From positions 1 through 64,000 of the forward strand of contig CAWDUO010000007.1 in assembly GCA_963805475.1 (NCBI GenBank): a stretch of 64,000 nucleotides of DNA. Direction: 5' to 3'. The notes beneath the pieces were generated by a model, which was not told the origin of the DNA, ran no database searches, and saw only the letters and a program-made list of their open reading frames with translations. Positions within the stretch are counted from its first letter, which is position 1. Each line of letters opens with the position of its first letter. The translations under genes and the position numbers were made by a program. Shown here in pieces: positions 61,720-64,000 of this stretch. The DNA comes from VRUE01 sp963805475. Its GTDB lineage: Bacteria; Actinomycetota; Thermoleophilia; Solirubrobacterales; 70-9.

Positions 61720-63870
61720 ATGACGCGAATTCGCCAGCAGAACGTGACCGCAGCGCAGTGGAGCTCCAACGGGGAGGCCCTCGGCGCGATCGACCTGACC
61801 CTGCCCGAGAACAACCCGTTCGGCGCCAACGTCTTCTCGGTCGCGGTGCAGCGCGAACGGCTGCCCGCCGACGTGTTCGAGAGGCTCCAGGCGACGCTGG
61901 CAGACGGCGAGGCGCTCGACCCGAGCCTCGCCGACGCGGTCGCCGAGGCGATGAAGGAGTGGGCGCTGGAGAACGGCGCGACTCACTACACGCACATGTT
62001 CCAGCCGCTGACCGGCTCGACCGCGGAGAAGCACGATTCCTTCTTCGAGCCGGCCGGTGAAGGCACCGCGCTGGCCGGCTTCTCCGGCAAGGAGCTGGTC
62101 CAGGGCGAGCCCGACGCCTCCTCCTTCCCGACCGGCGGCGTCCGCGCCACCTTCGAGGCGCGCGGCTACACCGCCTGGGACCCGACCTCGCCCGCCTTCA
62201 TTCTCGAGAACCCGAACGGGGCGCTGCTCTGCATCCCGACCGCCTTCGCCTCCTGGACCGGCGAGGCGCTCGACGCGAAGATCCCGCTGCTGCGCTCGAT
62301 GGACGCGCTCTCGCGCTCGGCGATCAAGGCGCTGCGGCTGCTCGGCGACGAGCGGAGCAAGCGCGTGTTCACCACGGTCGGCCCCGAGCAGGAGTACTTC
62401 CTGATCGACGAGCAGTACTACTTCGAGCGTCCCGACCTGATCGCCACCGGCCGCACCCTGTTCGGCGCCAAGCCACCGAAGGGACACGAGCTCGACGACC
62501 ACTACTTCGGCTCGATCCCCGAGCGGGTGCTCGCCTTCATGCTCGAGTCCGAGCTGGAGATGCGCAAGCTCGGCATCCCGGTGAAGACCCGCCACAACGA
62601 GGTCGCGCCGGCGCAGTACGAGATCGCGCCGATCTTCGAGAACTCCAACGTCGGCTCCGACCACCAGCAGCTGCTGATGCAGACGCTGGAAAGCGTCGCC
62701 CGCCGCTACGGCTTCGTCTGCCTGCTGCACGAGAAGCCGTTCGCCGGCGTCAACGGCTCGGGCAAGCACAACAACTGGTCGATGGGGACGGATTCCGGCA
62801 CCAACCTGCTCGACCCGGGCGACACGCCGGCCGACAACATCCACTTCCTGTTCTTCTGCGCCGCGGTGATCCAGGCCGTCAACAAGCACCAGGGGCTGCT
62901 GCGCGCCTCGGTCGCCAACATCGGCCAGGACCACCGGCTCGGCGCCAACGAGGCGCCGCCGGCGATCATCTCGATCTTCCTCGGCGGCGAGCTGGAGAAG
63001 GTCTTCGAGGCGATCGCGACCGGCGAGGGCGATCCGAACACGCCCGCCTCCTTCCTCGAGCTCGGCGCGACGGTGCTGCCGAAGCTGCCGATGCACGGCG
63101 GCGACCGCAACCGCACCTCGCCCTTCGCCTTCACCGGCAACAAATTCGAGTTCCGGGCGCTGGGGTCGAGCATGTCGCTCGCCTTCCCCAACACGGTGCT
63201 GAACACGATCGCCGCCGAGGCGATCGACGAGCTGGCCGGCAAGCTGGAGGAGAAGCTGAACGGCGGCAAGCCGATGCCCGAAGCCGTGATCGAGCTGGTC
63301 AAGGAGAGCTACAGCGCCAACAAACAGGTCTGCTTCGGCGGCGACAACTACGCCGAGGAGTGGCACGCGGAGGCCGAGCGGCGCGGGCTGAAGAACCTGC
63401 GCACGACGCCGGAGGCGCTGCCCGAGGTGATCTCCGAGCAGACGGTCGCCGCGTTCGAGAACTACGACGTGCTCTCCAAGCGCGAGCTCGAGTCGCGCTT
63501 CGAGGTCTGGGTCGAGCAGTACGCGATCCGGGCCAACATCGAGGCCGAGACGACGCACTCGATCGCCAAGACGATGATTCTGCCGGCGGCGCTGCGCTAC
63601 ATGGCGCTGATCCGCGAGTCGGGCCGCGCCGAAGGCGTCGCCGGCGAGGTCGAGGCCGGGCTCGACGCGCTCGGCTCCTCGCTGGCCGAGCTGGAGGAAG
63701 CGAACGCCTACCCGGACGAGCTCGAGGGGCTGGACCTGGCGATCCACGCGCGCGACAGGCAGCTCGCGGCGATGGCCAGGGTGCGCGAGGCGGCCGACAG
63801 GCTGGAGAAGGTCGTCGCCGACGACCTCTGGCCGCTGCCCAAGTACGAGGAGATGCTGTTCATCAAGTAG
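61720..63870 (+). CDS. glnN: Type III glutamine synthetase
   Basis: 716 aa, the typical length of GSIII (about 700), much larger than GSI. Family blocks: VGPEQEYFLIDEQYYFERPD, KTRHNEVAPAQYEIAPIFEN, LLHEKPFAGVNGSGKHNNWS (ammonium/glutamate site), RLGANEAPPAIISIFLGGEL and NRTSPFAFTGNKFEFRALGS. It forms glutamine from glutamate, ammonia and ATP. ATG at 61720 (MTRIRQQNVTAAQWSSNGEA); the longer frame is non-coding sequence of the divergent promoter. With amt at 57680 it suggests ammonium assimilation. Confidence 0.95.
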   Translation: MTRIRQQNVTAAQWSSNGEALGAIDLTLPENNPFGANVFSVAVQRERLPADVFERLQATLADGEALDPSLADAVAEAMKEWALENGATHYTHMFQPLTGSTAEKHDSFFEPAGEGTALAGFSGKELVQGEPDASSFPTGGVRATFEARGYTAWDPTSPAFILENPNGALLCIPTAFASWTGEALDAKIPLLRSMDALSRSAIKALRLLGDERSKRVFTTVGPEQEYFLIDEQYYFERPDLIATGRTLFGAKPPKGHELDDHYFGSIPERVLAFMLESELEMRKLGIPVKTRHNEVAPAQYEIAPIFENSNVGSDHQQLLMQTLESVARRYGFVCLLHEKPFAGVNGSGKHNNWSMGTDSGTNLLDPGDTPADNIHFLFFCAAVIQAVNKHQGLLRASVANIGQDHRLGANEAPPAIISIFLGGELEKVFEAIATGEGDPNTPASFLELGATVLPKLPMHGGDRNRTSPFAFTGNKFEFRALGSSMSLAFPNTVLNTIAAEAIDELAGKLEEKLNGGKPMPEAVIELVKESYSANKQVCFGGDNYAEEWHAEAERRGLKNLRTTPEALPEVISEQTVAAFENYDVLSKRELESRFEVWVEQYAIRANIEAETTHSIAKTMILPAALRYMALIRESGRAEGVAGEVEAGLDALGSSLAELEEANAYPDELEGLDLAIHARDRQLAAMARVREAADRLEKVVADDLWPLPKYEEMLFIK

Positions 63871-64000
63871 CGCGGGGGAGGACCCGCATCCGCAGGCCGT
63901 CCCGCGGCGAGAGGGTCGGCATCTGGCGCACGGTCATCGTGCGGCCGGGCAGCGCGTCGAGGCGCAGGCGCTGGAGCAGCATCGTCGCCACCAGCTTCAC
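63863..64000 (-). CDS. Cytochrome P450, C-terminal fragment (cut by window edge)
   Basis: 46 codons: VKLVATMLLQRLRLDALPGR, TMTVRQMPTLSPRDGLRMRV, LPRAT and stop. This matches the P450 end, where the L-helix (usually MEAKLVLA..L) is followed by a short beta region with P...L.P..G. The heme-binding Cys loop would lie just outside the window. The stop overlaps the glutamine synthetase end by 8 nt. Confidence 0.7.
   Translation of the reverse strand: MKLVATMLLQRLRLDALPGRTMTVRQMPTLSPRDGLRMRVLPRAT

Overview
This is a high-GC chromosomal window from an actinobacterium. The likeliest placement is class Thermoleophilia, order Solirubrobacterales. That is an inference from gene content: a tandem double-TetR protein, a large secreted beta-propeller surface protein, CarD/DisA/SigH housekeeping genes, a tilS-hpt-ftsH-folP-folB-folK cluster, type III glutamine synthetase, and many genes whose -10 box (TAnnnT) sits only 5-10 nt before the start codon, as in leaderless transcription. 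No marker RNA gene is present to confirm it. The only RNA gene seen is a tRNA-Thr(UGU) at 24361-24432.

Layout. 1-5.4 kb: two secreted surface proteins on the minus strand (beta-propeller/Fn3-like, cut by the window edge, and a collagen-like Gly-X-Y protein). 6-13.5 kb: an accessory island of short, mostly single-gene cassettes: four complete Uma2-type PD-(D/E)XK nuclease genes and 3' scraps of two more, one intact and two broken DUF6883-type genes, two DUF4926-type genes, hicBA, and a small-protein/nucleotidyltransferase pair. Five copies of one promoter module drive the Uma2 genes and, originally, hicB. Palindromic repeats separate many units, and an IS110-family element appears to sit exactly at the hicB start codon. 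13.7-17.5 kb: double TetR, then DUF2600 terpene synthase plus uppS, then an HTH-less TetR-like protein. 17.7-26.2 kb: ECF-like sigma factor, PlsC-GpsA fusion, ring-cleaving dioxygenase, membrane proteins, a decayed toxin-antitoxin pair next to vapBC, tRNA-Thr, and sigH. 26.3-36 kb: rlmB, cysS, acyl-CoA synthetase, ispF, PHP phosphatase, DUF389 protein, ispD, carD, disA. 36-44.7 kb: aldo/keto reductase, clpC, lysS, greA, dusB, coaX, GST. 44.7-50.2 kb: folK, folB, folP, ftsH, hpt, tilS. 50.2-64 kb: MerR-cyclase fusion, nucleoside phosphorylase, a multidomain wall hydrolase, HAD phosphatase, UspA-amt, a beta-oxidation fusion enzyme, glutamine synthetase III, and the end of a cytochrome P450.

Three families of dispersed palindromes were found by eye. 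Family B (CTGTTCCTTT...AAAGGAACAG, six copies) is the most striking. One copy, a perfect 57-bp hairpin, lies in frame inside ispD, and another lies in frame inside the DUF2600 gene. This resembles the in-frame palindromic elements of Rickettsia.

Caveat: many genes that should be essential (lysS, clpC, greA) and several others (propeller gene, collagen gene, AKR, dusB, GST) carry single-base frameshifts, mostly G/C gains or losses. I read these as consensus errors, not pseudogenes. The truncated Uma2, DUF6883 and nucleotidyltransferase copies are different: whole segments are missing.
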